Origin: Geothrix terrae
GTDB lineage: Bacteria > Acidobacteriota > Holophagae > Holophagales > Holophagaceae
NCBI RefSeq assembly: GCF_022808775.1
Contig: NZ_JAKZLA010000008.1
Coordinates: 62,001 to 126,000 of the forward strand
Direction of reading: 5' to 3'
Length of the DNA stretch: 64,000 bases
Part shown: in pieces, positions 25,495 to 33,689 of the stretch
Layout of the letters: every line of letters begins with the position of its first letter
Position numbering within the stretch: position 1 is the stretch's first letter
Program-made: the position numbers and the translations under genes
Notes under the pieces: model-generated
Seen by the model: the letters and a program-made list of their open reading frames with translations, nothing else
Databases searched by the model: none
What the model was told of the DNA's origin: nothing

Positions 25495-26871
25495 ATGGTG
25501 GTGGTCGCGTTGCGACGAGTCTGGGCCCGCCTCCCCTTGGCCGCGGCCAACCGGGGTGTGTTGCGGGCCGTGCTTACCGTTGGGTTCTTCGCGGTGGGCG
25601 TCAAGGTGGTGTCCGTCGTGAAGGAATCGGTGGTCGCGGCCGCCTTTGGAACTTCCAACGCTTTCGACGCCTTCGTGATCGCCACCCTGGCACCTTCGGT
25701 GGCCGTCGGCCTCATCTCCAATTCCCTGAATGCAGCTCTGATCCCCACCTACATTGATGTCCGCACCAAGGAGGGGCCAGCCTCGGCGGGGCGACTCTAT
25801 GCCACGGTGCTGCTGCTCAATCTCGCGTTGCTGACAGTCCTCTCCCTGGTGGTGGCCCTGACCTCCCCCCGGTGGCTGCCTATCATCGCCTCGGGGTACT
25901 CGCCCGAAAAGCTGGCCTTGGCTCAGCGACTGGTCTACTGGTCCATGCCCATGGTGGTGGCGACGGGGTTGTCCACGACCTGGGGGGCGATCCTCAACGC
26001 GCACGAGAAGTTCGGCATCGTGGCCGTGGCCCCGGCGCTGAATCCACTCGCGATCCTGGCCGCCCTGGCGGTGGCCTACAAGGTCTGGGGCATTGGCGCC
26101 CTGTTGGCCGGAACCCTTCTCGGGGCGGCCTTGGAGGCGGGGGTGGTGGGCGTCAGCCTGTTTCGAAGAGGGCACTCCCTCCTGCCCCACTGGCACGGGA
26201 TGACTCAGCATGTCCGGGCTGTCCTCGCGCAATATGGGGCCACCATCAGCGGGGCCTTCCTGATCACCTCCATGTCGCTGGTGGACCAGGGCATGGCTTC
26301 GATGCTCGGCCCTGGGAGCAACAGCGCATTGAGCTACGGGATGAAGATCCCCACGGCCTTCGCCGGCCTGGGAATGGCGGCCTTGGGTACGGCCGTGCTG
26401 CCGCGGTTCTCGCAGTTCGCCAGCGAGGAAAACTGGTTGGAATTTCGTCGGACCCTTTGGAAGTACCTTCTCATCGTAGGGGCCCTGAGCATCCTCATGG
26501 CCTGTCTGCTTGCTGTAGGGTCCACGCTGATCACGACCATCCTCTACGAGCGAGGCCGGTTCTCGGCCCAAGACACCGGACTCGTGTCCCGAATCCAGAT
26601 GTTCTATCTGCTTCGCCTGCCGATCCCGATCACCGCAACCTTGCTGGTGCGGGCCCTCAATGCCATGCGCGCCAACCATATCCTGGCCGCGATCGCGGTC
26701 CTGCAGGCGATCCTGAACGCTGTCCTCGACTGGGTCTTCATGCAGCGGATGGGAGCTCCAGGAATCGCAGCCTCCTCCCTGGGGGTCTCCCTGGTGGCCT
26801 TCAGCTGTGTCTCGGTTTCCGTCTGGTGGCTGCTGGGCAAGCGGTGCAAAGGAGTCGCGAGCCATGGCTGA
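25495..26871 (+). CDS. MurJ/MviN-type lipid-linked glycan flippase
   Basis: A 458-aa polytopic membrane protein with about 12-14 hydrophobic segments. The N-terminal GFFAVGVKVVSVVKESVVAAAFGTSNAFDAF block (read in parts) and LSYGMKIPTAFAGLGMAALGTAVLPRFS are typical of the MurJ/MviN branch of the MOP superfamily. In this operon it should flip undecaprenyl-linked repeat units (a Wzx role) and not lipid II. I chose ATG 25495 with gaggtgg upstream; GTG 25483 is an alternative. The 219-bp gap before it contains TTGACA at about 25357-25362 without a clear -10. Confidence 0.85.
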   Translation: MVVVALRRVWARLPLAAANRGVLRAVLTVGFFAVGVKVVSVVKESVVAAAFGTSNAFDAFVIATLAPSVAVGLISNSLNAALIPTYIDVRTKEGPASAGRLYATVLLLNLALLTVLSLVVALTSPRWLPIIASGYSPEKLALAQRLVYWSMPMVVATGLSTTWGAILNAHEKFGIVAVAPALNPLAILAALAVAYKVWGIGALLAGTLLGAALEAGVVGVSLFRRGHSLLPHWHGMTQHVRAVLAQYGATISGAFLITSMSLVDQGMASMLGPGSNSALSYGMKIPTAFAGLGMAALGTAVLPRFSQFASEENWLEFRRTLWKYLLIVGALSILMACLLAVGSTLITTILYERGRFSAQDTGLVSRIQMFYLLRLPIPITATLLVRALNAMRANHILAAIAVLQAILNAVLDWVFMQRMGAPGIAASSLGVSLVAFSCVSVSVWWLLGKRCKGVASHG

Positions 26872-28036
26872 AGGAGGCGCACGGGTCTTCGTCGGTGGGG
26901 ATATCTGCCCGATCGGGCGCATGTCAGGTCCCTTTGACAGGGGTGAATCCGATCTCATCTTCGGAGATGTGCTCGACCTCATCCGAGGGTGCGACTTCGC
27001 TGTGGCGAACTTGGAGTGCCCGCTCGCCGAGGGGGGCCGTCGGCCGGTGCCGAAATCCGGCCCCAACCTCCGCGCTCTTCCTGGGTCCGCGGAGACCCTG
27101 CGTCGGAGCGGGTTCGGCGCCGTAGGTCTCGCCAACAACCACATCATGGATTTCGGGGAGGCCGGCCTGAAGGACACCTTGGCCACCTGTGCCTCTGCGG
27201 ATCTCGGCACCTTCGGAGCCGGCGCGTCATTGGCGGAAGCCCGCAAGCCCCTCATCGTCACGCGGAAAGGCGTGCGCATCGCCTTCCTGGCCATCGCAGA
27301 AGATGAGCGCTGCCTGGCGACGGGTTCGCGTCCGGGAGCGAACCCCGCTGACCCGATCTGGGTCGTCCGCACCTTGGCCGAGCATCGGGGTCAGTTCGAC
27401 CGGTTGGTGGTCCTTCTGCATGGAGGGACCGAAGGCTTCCAGTACCCGGCGCCCTGGTTGAGGGAGACCTGCCGGTTCCTGGTGGAGCAAGGTGCCGATG
27501 TCGTGGTCTGCCAGCACTCCCACTGCGTCGGATGCATGGAGGTCTATCGAGGTGGAACGATCCTCTATGGCCAGGGAAATTTCATCTTCGATTACGCCGA
27601 CCATGGTCCGCTGGGCGGCCAGGGTCTGGGGCTGGTCATCAACTTCCATGATGGACAACCCGCGGAGGTGTCCTTGCATCCGATCGAGCAGAGCGCCGCT
27701 GGAGGTGGCATCCGGCGATCCTCCGAACGGGAGGCTCAGGCCCTTCTGGAGCTGCTGCGGGTTCAGTCGGAGGTGCTGGGGGATCCGGAACGGTACATCC
27801 AGGTGTGGAACGCATTCTGTGATCAGCGACGCGCTGGGTTCCTGACGCGGCTTTTCGGATTTGGGAGATGGCTCCAGCGATTGAACCGTCGCGAATGGCT
27901 GTTCCGCCACTTGACCCCGGCGGATTTGCTCAGGATCTACAACCTGGTCAGTTGCGAAAGCCATCGGAGCGCGCTTCGAACCTCCCTTGATAATTTGATT
28001 GATCGGGCGATTCCGCCGGAGGAGGGCCGAGGATGA
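26864..28036 (+). CDS. CapA-family (poly-gamma-glutamate capsule) phosphoesterase-like protein
   Basis: A 390-aa PGA_cap/CapA domain protein of the calcineurin-like metallophosphoesterase superfamily. Motifs in order: FVGGDICP, NLECPLAEG, LANNHIMDFG, VLLHGGTEG, CQHSHCVG and GQGNFIFDY. No signal peptide is visible, unlike secreted CapA proteins. In B. subtilis the homolog is required for poly-gamma-glutamate capsule; in polysaccharide loci its role is unclear. The start overlaps the flippase gene by 8 bp and its stop overlaps the polymerase gene start (ATGA). Ribosome site aaaggag. Confidence 0.85.
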   Translation: MAEGGARVFVGGDICPIGRMSGPFDRGESDLIFGDVLDLIRGCDFAVANLECPLAEGGRRPVPKSGPNLRALPGSAETLRRSGFGAVGLANNHIMDFGEAGLKDTLATCASADLGTFGAGASLAEARKPLIVTRKGVRIAFLAIAEDERCLATGSRPGANPADPIWVVRTLAEHRGQFDRLVVLLHGGTEGFQYPAPWLRETCRFLVEQGADVVVCQHSHCVGCMEVYRGGTILYGQGNFIFDYADHGPLGGQGLGLVINFHDGQPAEVSLHPIEQSAAGGGIRRSSEREAQALLELLRVQSEVLGDPERYIQVWNAFCDQRRAGFLTRLFGFGRWLQRLNRREWLFRHLTPADLLRIYNLVSCESHRSALRTSLDNLIDRAIPPEEGRG

Positions 28037-29361
28037 CGGAACACCGTGCGACCGGGCTTCCAGGCCCAAGCTCGGCCCGATCCTGGGTCGCGGAGCTGTT
28101 CAAGGATGGCCCGGGGCAGAACTATGAATTGCGTGGGACCTGGACCTTCGTGACCTGGGGGGCGATGATCACCATCGCCCTCGTTCCCTTCACGAACGTA
28201 TTCGTTCCGATGACGAACCGTCAGTATTCGCTGATGAGCGTGACCCAGCTGTTCTTCTGGGCTTGTCTCCTGCTTTCGCCGAGGGTTCTCAAACGGGGTT
28301 TTTCACCCATCCTCATCTGGATGGGGATTCTGTTCGGCACTCGGTACGTCTATGGTTCGCTGCTGTCGACCCTCCCGAACCAGATGGCTGATTCAACCCG
28401 CAACATGATCCGGCCCATGCTCTGGGCCTGGATCCTGGCGGCCGTCCTGAGGGAGGACCGGCTGAGAAAGCGGGCCTGCGACTTCTTCGTTCTGGGTTGT
28501 ACCTTGGCGGGGGTCCTTCACCTGCTCGGCATCGGGGTCGGTAGCCCGATCGTTGAAGCACTCGGGTCGCAGCGCGTTTCCGCATTCGAGCAGAACGCGA
28601 ACGTGCTTGGCGTCATCTACGCAACAGCCTTCGTCGTTGCCATCGCCCGGGTGATCCAACCTCGCACGGGCTATGGGTGGGTGGCACGGCTGCTGTTCGC
28701 CGGGGGGGGGATCATCGTGATCTTGGGTCTTCTTTTGACGGGCTCACGCACGGCTGCCATCCTCGCTGCCATCGGAGTCGTGACGATGGTGGCCATCGAA
28801 ACGCGACGTGCGCGATGGTCCCCGCCCGCCATTCTGATGTCGGTCATCTTCATGGGCGCGATCGTGGGCGGAGTTCTGGCCAAGTCGATCATCGAGAAGC
28901 GATCCGAACGCGTGGTGAGCGCCGACATTAGCAGCGAGGACCGCGCCCGGATGGCGCCGGTGCTCATCGAGCAGTTCTTCCGCTCCCCGCTGTATGGCTT
29001 GGGCCCCGAGAATTACCGCGTGGAACTCGGGCACCGGTCCAGGACTGGGGATTCCGACGTTGGCATCGTGGCTCACAATCAAATGGCCATGTTCGCCGTG
29101 GAAATGGGACTCTTCGGTCTCATTCCATTCCTGATCGTTTGCGGCCTGCTTCTCAGCCAGGCCTGGCGTGTCCGAGCGCTTGAGGGAGGCCTTCCTTTCG
29201 CCCTGGCCCTTCCGTGCATCATCACGGCCTGCACCACCGCGAACATCGCCTTCCATTGGCATTTCTATTTCATCGTGGGGCTGGTGGCGGGCGCCTACGG
29301 CGCTCACCGAATGCGCCAGACCTCACTCCAGGAATCCACTGCCATGAAGGGCGAGTCATGA
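28033..29361 (+). CDS. Wzy/O-antigen-ligase-type polymerase
   Basis: A 442-aa inner-membrane protein with about 11-12 hydrophobic segments and a large periplasmic loop at about 290-355. Features of the Wzy_C/O-antigen ligase family are visible: TGSRTAAILAAIG in the middle, and in the loop RSPLYGLGPENYR and VAHNQMAMFAVEMGLFGLIPFL (the conserved H-N pair). It should polymerise or ligate the flipped repeat units on the periplasmic face. ATGA overlaps link it to both neighbours. Confidence 0.85.
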   Translation: MTEHRATGLPGPSSARSWVAELFKDGPGQNYELRGTWTFVTWGAMITIALVPFTNVFVPMTNRQYSLMSVTQLFFWACLLLSPRVLKRGFSPILIWMGILFGTRYVYGSLLSTLPNQMADSTRNMIRPMLWAWILAAVLREDRLRKRACDFFVLGCTLAGVLHLLGIGVGSPIVEALGSQRVSAFEQNANVLGVIYATAFVVAIARVIQPRTGYGWVARLLFAGGGIIVILGLLLTGSRTAAILAAIGVVTMVAIETRRARWSPPAILMSVIFMGAIVGGVLAKSIIEKRSERVVSADISSEDRARMAPVLIEQFFRSPLYGLGPENYRVELGHRSRTGDSDVGIVAHNQMAMFAVEMGLFGLIPFLIVCGLLLSQAWRVRALEGGLPFALALPCIITACTTANIAFHWHFYFIVGLVAGAYGAHRMRQTSLQESTAMKGES

Positions 29362-30380
29362 TCGTCGGACTGAGTGATCGAATGCGCCGGGTCCCCGCGA
29401 ACTGGCGGGGGGAGTTCGAAGAGGCCTGCGCCACGCTCGGCTTGGAAGCGCGCGGCGTACCGGTGGATGACAATGCCTGGATGGAGGCGGTGAGAGGCGT
29501 TGATCTCTTCGTGTGGCGCCCGACGATGGGCGACCCGAGCGAAATGGCGGAGATTCGGACCATGATTCCGCTCATCGAGGCGATGGGAGTCCCCTGTTTC
29601 CCCAATTCCCTCATGCTCTGGCTCTACGACGACAAGATCCGGGAGACGTTGTTCTTGAAGGCCCACGGCCACCCGGTACCGGAGACCTTCATCAGCTTCA
29701 GCGAAGAGGAGGCGCGGACGTACTTGGACGGGGCGACCTACCCACTGATCGCCAAGACGCACATGGGCGCCTCGGCGAGCGGTGTGGTCCGCATGCGGGA
29801 TCGTGCCGCGGCCCTGGAGCTGCTGAAGGGCATCTTCCGACCGGAGAGCCTCATGGAAAAGGTGATGATGAAATTCCATTACCTGCCGCGCTTGGAGAAA
29901 GGGGACCTCCTGCTGGCGAGGAAACTCCGGTATCTGAACGCCTGTCCCAGGTACATCTATGCTCAGGAATTCATCAAGGCCGATTCGGATTGGCGCATCA
30001 CGACCCTGGGCACCGACCTCCTGTCGGTGTTCGTCCGAAGGAACCGGCCCGATGATTTCCGGGCCAGCGGAAGCGGCTTGTGGGAGATGGTCGAGCCTGA
30101 GGATCTGCCCACGGAGGCCTGCGATCTCGCCCTGGAAATCAGCAACCGGCATGGCTTCACCTCCATGGCCTACGATTTCATGCGGGGGCCGAAGGGCTGG
30201 GTCATCGGAGAGATCTCGATGACCTTCGTGTTGAACGACGTCTACACCACCACGCTCTTCCGCCGAACCCCAGCGGGGTATGCCAAGCAGGCGCCGATCC
30301 CCATCGGGGTCATGCACCTGTCCGCCCTGATGGAGGCCCGCGAGAGGGGGACGGCGATCCCTCATTGGCCCATGACCTGA
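29358..30380 (+). CDS. ATP-grasp ligase (RimK-like)
   Basis: A 340-aa protein whose central part is an ATP-grasp fold: YDDKIRETLFLKAHGHPVPETF (start of the grasp), LIAKTHMGASASGVV (phosphate-binding loop), YAQEFIKADSDWRI, and the metal-binding end WVIGEISMTFVLND. The family joins a carboxylate to an amine or thiol using ATP. Substrate unknown. The start at 29358 overlaps the polymerase stop (ATGA). Together with the AsnB-like protein it suggests that the polymer or its lipid carrier receives an amide-linked group. Confidence 0.8.
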   Translation: MIVGLSDRMRRVPANWRGEFEEACATLGLEARGVPVDDNAWMEAVRGVDLFVWRPTMGDPSEMAEIRTMIPLIEAMGVPCFPNSLMLWLYDDKIRETLFLKAHGHPVPETFISFSEEEARTYLDGATYPLIAKTHMGASASGVVRMRDRAAALELLKGIFRPESLMEKVMMKFHYLPRLEKGDLLLARKLRYLNACPRYIYAQEFIKADSDWRITTLGTDLLSVFVRRNRPDDFRASGSGLWEMVEPEDLPTEACDLALEISNRHGFTSMAYDFMRGPKGWVIGEISMTFVLNDVYTTTLFRRTPAGYAKQAPIPIGVMHLSALMEARERGTAIPHWPMT

Positions 30381-30426
30381 GGGGATGCCTCGGGGCACAT
30401 CCTTCACGCCTGGACGCGAACCGGTA

Positions 30427-31023
30427 TCAGACCCGCTCCGGGGCGAGGAGGCCGAGGGTGGCCAGGATCACCTTGAGGTTGCGCCAGACCCCTGCCTTCG
30501 CGGCATAGTCGAGGTTGATCCGGATCTTGTCAGGAAGGATCGTCCCGATGTAGTGGGCCTCCGGATCCTCGTGGCCCTCCAGCAGATCGCTTTCGTTCCG
30601 GTAGGCGATCGAGGCCAGGTCGGTGATGCCCGGCCGGAGGTCCAGCACCCGGCGCTGCGTTTCGGTGTAGAGCGCCACGAAGCGTGGGACTTCGGGCCGG
30701 GGGCCCACGAACCCCATGTCGCCCGTGACCACGTTGATCAGTTGCGGGAGTTCGTCGATTTTCCAGCGCCGCAGCCAGGCTCCCGTCCGCGTCACCCGGG
30801 GGTCTCCGCTCACGGTGAGGGGGCGCCCGATGCGATCCGCGTCCACGACCATCGTCCGGAATTTCCAGATCCGGAACGGGCGCCCCCCGCGACCCACCCG
30901 CACCTGCCGGTAGAAGACCGGGCGGCCATCCACGAGCCAGATGAGGGCCGCGATGAGGAGCAGACCGGGAGATAGCAGGACCAGCCCGAGGATCGCGCTC
31001 AGGAAGTCGAAAAGCCGCGTCAT
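30427..31023 (-). CDS. PglC-like phosphoglycosyl transferase
   Basis: A 198-aa bacterial sugar transferase of the small monotopic type: a single N-terminal hydrophobic helix (about 8-28) and a catalytic domain with FRIWKFRTMVVDAD, KIDELPQLINVVTGDMGFVGPRPEVP and LRPGITDLASI. Such enzymes load the first sugar phosphate onto undecaprenyl phosphate. Length equals the PglC type (about 200 aa), not the large WcaJ type. Two bases separate it from the aminotransferase gene, which suggests an amino-sugar (bacillosamine-like) substrate. Confidence 0.88.
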   Translation of the reverse strand: MTRLFDFLSAILGLVLLSPGLLLIAALIWLVDGRPVFYRQVRVGRGGRPFRIWKFRTMVVDADRIGRPLTVSGDPRVTRTGAWLRRWKIDELPQLINVVTGDMGFVGPRPEVPRFVALYTETQRRVLDLRPGITDLASIAYRNESDLLEGHEDPEAHYIGTILPDKIRINLDYAAKAGVWRNLKVILATLGLLAPERV

Positions 31024-31025
31024 GG

Positions 31026-32183
31026 CTAGGCCTGGCTCGAACCGAGGAGGTCTTCCAGGGCCTCACAGACGTCTGAGACATCCTGATCGGTCATCCCTGG
31101 ATGCAGGGGGAGGCTCAGCATCCGGCTGAAGGCATCCGCGGCCACGGGACAATCCTCGGTCCGGTAGCCATACTTCTCCCGGTAATACGGGTGCATGTGC
31201 ACGGGGAGGTAGTGCACCGAAGTCCCGATGTTGCGTGCCTTGAGGCCTTCGATGAGGGCGTTTCGGTCGATCCTGAGCTGATCCAGCCGCAGGCGGAGCA
31301 CATAGAGGTGCCAGCTCGACTCCACCTCCGGGCGTTCAATGGGGAGTTCCAGACAGGTGAGCCGCCCAAGCCGGTTCCCGTAGGCGGCCACCACCTCCCG
31401 CCGCCGCCGCTGGAACCCCACCAGCCGGTCCAGCTGGTGGAGGCCGAGCGCCGCCTGGATATCCGTCATGTTGTACTTGAACCCTGGCAGGACGACCTCG
31501 TAGTACCAGGAGCCGCTCCGATCGAAGCGTTTCCAGGCGTCGCGGTTCATCCCGTGATGGCCGTAGATGTGTGCCTTCTCGACCAGCGCCGCATCCCCGG
31601 TCAGACAGCCGCCCTCCGAGGTGGTGATGTTCTTGGTGGCGTAGAAACTGAATGCCGCGAGGTTGGACCGGGAGCCCACCAAGCGGCCGCGGTAGCGGGC
31701 GGAGATGGCGTGGGCGGCGTCCTCCAGGACCTGGAGGCCGTGGCGGTCAGCCAGCGCGAAGATGGCGTCCAGATCCACTGGGTGCCCGGCGTAATGGACT
31801 GGGAGGATGGCCTTCGTCCTGGGCGTGATGGCCCGGGCCGCGGCTTCCGGGTCCATGTTGAGGGTGTCCGGAGATACATCCACGAGGATCGGCTTTGCCC
31901 CGACGTGTTCGACGACATTCGCCGTGGCGCAGAAGGTCATGGAGGGGACGAGCACCTCGTCACCGGGTCCGACACCCAGGGCCAACAGGCCCACATGGAG
32001 GCCCGCCGTGCATGAATTGAAGCCCACCACGGCCGGCGCGCCGAAGTAGTCCTTCAGCTTGGTTTCGAACGCCTTGGTTTTCGGACCCGTGGTGATCCAG
32101 TCGGACCTCAGGGTGTCCATCACCTCGTCGCGCTCCTCGTTCCCGATGGAAGGCGGGCTGAAGGGCAGGAATGCGTCCCTCAT
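31026..32183 (-). CDS. DegT/DnrJ/EryC1-type sugar aminotransferase
   Basis: A 385-aa PLP-dependent aminotransferase of nucleotide sugars. It has FNSCTAGLHVGLLALGVG near 55-75, the ILPVHYAGHPVDLD block, EDAAHAISARY (PLP-binding Asp) and the Schiff-base Lys in FSFYATKNITTSEGG. With a FlaA1-type 4,6-dehydratase (39242-41254) and a formyltransferase (38467-39228) it should make a 4-amino then 4-formamido sugar. First gene of a two-gene operon with the PglC-like gene; ribosome site gggga. Confidence 0.88.
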   Translation of the reverse strand: MRDAFLPFSPPSIGNEERDEVMDTLRSDWITTGPKTKAFETKLKDYFGAPAVVGFNSCTAGLHVGLLALGVGPGDEVLVPSMTFCATANVVEHVGAKPILVDVSPDTLNMDPEAAARAITPRTKAILPVHYAGHPVDLDAIFALADRHGLQVLEDAAHAISARYRGRLVGSRSNLAAFSFYATKNITTSEGGCLTGDAALVEKAHIYGHHGMNRDAWKRFDRSGSWYYEVVLPGFKYNMTDIQAALGLHQLDRLVGFQRRRREVVAAYGNRLGRLTCLELPIERPEVESSWHLYVLRLRLDQLRIDRNALIEGLKARNIGTSVHYLPVHMHPYYREKYGYRTEDCPVAADAFSRMLSLPLHPGMTDQDVSDVCEALEDLLGSSQA

Positions 32184-32218
32184 AAAATCCCCACAGAAGA
32201 CAGATGCAACATCGGATT

Positions 32219-32227
32219 ATTCTAGCA
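32219..32227 (-). promoter_or_regulatory. Extended -10 promoter for aminotransferase/PglC operon
   Basis: The minus strand reads TGCTAGAAT, an extended -10 element (TG-n-TAGAAT), 36 bp before the aminotransferase ATG, in an otherwise AT-rich patch. A weak -35 (TTGCTT) lies 19 bp upstream. The predicted start is near 32211. Confidence 0.5.
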
Positions 32228-32325
32228 CCATGCGTGTGAAATAAAGCAATTGAGTAGCTCAACATGCCTTGATGGGCAGTCGGGACGGGGCTACCATCCG
32301 CACAGACTCCCGACAGGTCGCCGCC

Positions 32326-33513
32326 ATGCATGCGATGAACCCTCCTTCTCCCCTGCTCCGAGCGCTGCTGGCTGGCCTTCTAGGTGCCACCAGCGGTGCT
32401 GCAGGCGGGCCCGGTCGACGAACCGCGAGTCTGCCTGGCCAAGGGTGCGTGCCCGCCCCGAAATCCACCTTGGTCATCAATGTCCGGGACGGTAAGTGGG
32501 GGGCCCGGGGCGACGGTATCTCCGACGATACCCAGGCCATCCAACGGGCAGTGGACGTGGTGGCCGGCACGGGTGGGACCGTGAGCGTCCCGAAGGGGAC
32601 TTACCTTGTCAACGCGCTCGTATCGGTGCGCCTGAGGAGCGACATGACGCTGGCCCTTGCTCCTGGGGCCGTCTTGAAGGCCATCCCGAATGGTTCGGCC
32701 CATTCCGCGATCCTCCTGGTCTCCAGGGCGGAGCGGGTGACCATCTCCGGCGGTACGCTCCTGGGTGAGCGGGCGGGCCACACCGGCCAGGGAGGTGAGT
32801 GGGGCCACGGCCTTTCCCTCGCGCAGGCCCGGCAGGTGGTGGTCGCGGGTGTCACTGCCAAGGAGTGCTGGGGAGATGGTTTTTATGTGTCCTCCAGCCA
32901 AGGGGTGACTTTTTGCGGCGTAACCGCAGACCACAACCGGCGCCAGGGGATGTCGATCACCAGCGGAAAGGGCATCGTGGTCCGGGATTCCACCTTCAAG
33001 AACACCGCGGGTACCCTCCCGGAGGATGGCCTGGACATCGAACCCAACGCCGGCGATACGGTGGACAACGTCCTCATCACGGGTTGCACGTTCGTGGACA
33101 ACGCCGGGTACGGCCTCGAGATCGGAGTGCCCCAAGCCCACACGGGCCGGGCCTGGATCTCTCGCGTTGTGGTGGATGGCAACACGAGCACAGGCAATGG
33201 GGCGCACACGCTCAGTCCCTCGCCGCGCGCCGGCATCGAGATCTCCAATTGCGCTGGCGTGCAGATCACCAACAATCGGGTGGGGAAGAACGGCCTCGGC
33301 ATCCTCCTGCGGAACGGGGCGGACCATTGCACCCTGACGGGGAACGCCATCACGGGCAATGCCGGAGATGGCATCCTCCAGTACCTTTGCAAGGGGAACA
33401 CCATCAGCGGAAACACCGTGACGGGCAACCTGGGCCGCGGGATCAACTCCTCCGATTCGTCCGTAGAGGGCGTCTCTCGCAACACCTTGTCGGGGAACGG
33501 ACCGCAGCGCTGA
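32326..33513 (+). CDS. Right-handed beta-helix secreted protein (pectate-lyase-like)
   Basis: A 395-aa protein and a full-length paralog of the 7694-8797 gene: shared blocks include IPNG, GGTLLGER, VTAKECWGDGF, HNRRQGMSIT and LPEDGLDIEPN. The N-terminus (ATG 32326 or 32335) is a plausible Sec signal, LLRALLAGLLGATSGAAG; unlike the paralog no lipobox is seen. The body begins INVRDGKWGARGDGISDDT (pectate-lyase-3 type) and continues in beta-helix turns. It probably binds or processes the acidic polysaccharide in the periplasm or outside the cell. Confidence 0.82.
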   Translation: MHAMNPPSPLLRALLAGLLGATSGAAGGPGRRTASLPGQGCVPAPKSTLVINVRDGKWGARGDGISDDTQAIQRAVDVVAGTGGTVSVPKGTYLVNALVSVRLRSDMTLALAPGAVLKAIPNGSAHSAILLVSRAERVTISGGTLLGERAGHTGQGGEWGHGLSLAQARQVVVAGVTAKECWGDGFYVSSSQGVTFCGVTADHNRRQGMSITSGKGIVVRDSTFKNTAGTLPEDGLDIEPNAGDTVDNVLITGCTFVDNAGYGLEIGVPQAHTGRAWISRVVVDGNTSTGNGAHTLSPSPRAGIEISNCAGVQITNNRVGKNGLGILLRNGADHCTLTGNAITGNAGDGILQYLCKGNTISGNTVTGNLGRGINSSDSSVEGVSRNTLSGNGPQR

Positions 33514-33626
33514 CCGGACCCAGGGCAGGCCTGGGACGTACCGTTCCGTCCGGTGCGACAGGTGGAAGGCCGCCGCATCCGCTCGCCGCGATCCGCAACA
33601 ATGGAACGTCTTTCCGCACGCAGCAA

Positions 33627-33672
33627 CTCCTTGGTCATCTGGTGAAACTTCTGCACCGCGATGACCAAGGAG
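33627..33672. repeat. 13-bp perfect inverted repeat in a convergent gap
   Basis: Left arm 33627-33639 (ctccttggtcatc) pairs perfectly with 33660-33672; the 20-nt loop contains a further ggtg/cacc pair. It lies in the 176-bp gap between convergent genes, so a bidirectional terminator is the simplest reading, although no U-run flanks it. The rest of 33514-33689 shows nothing I recognise. Confidence 0.6.
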
Positions 33673-33689
33673 GCTGGTTCCAGACTTGC

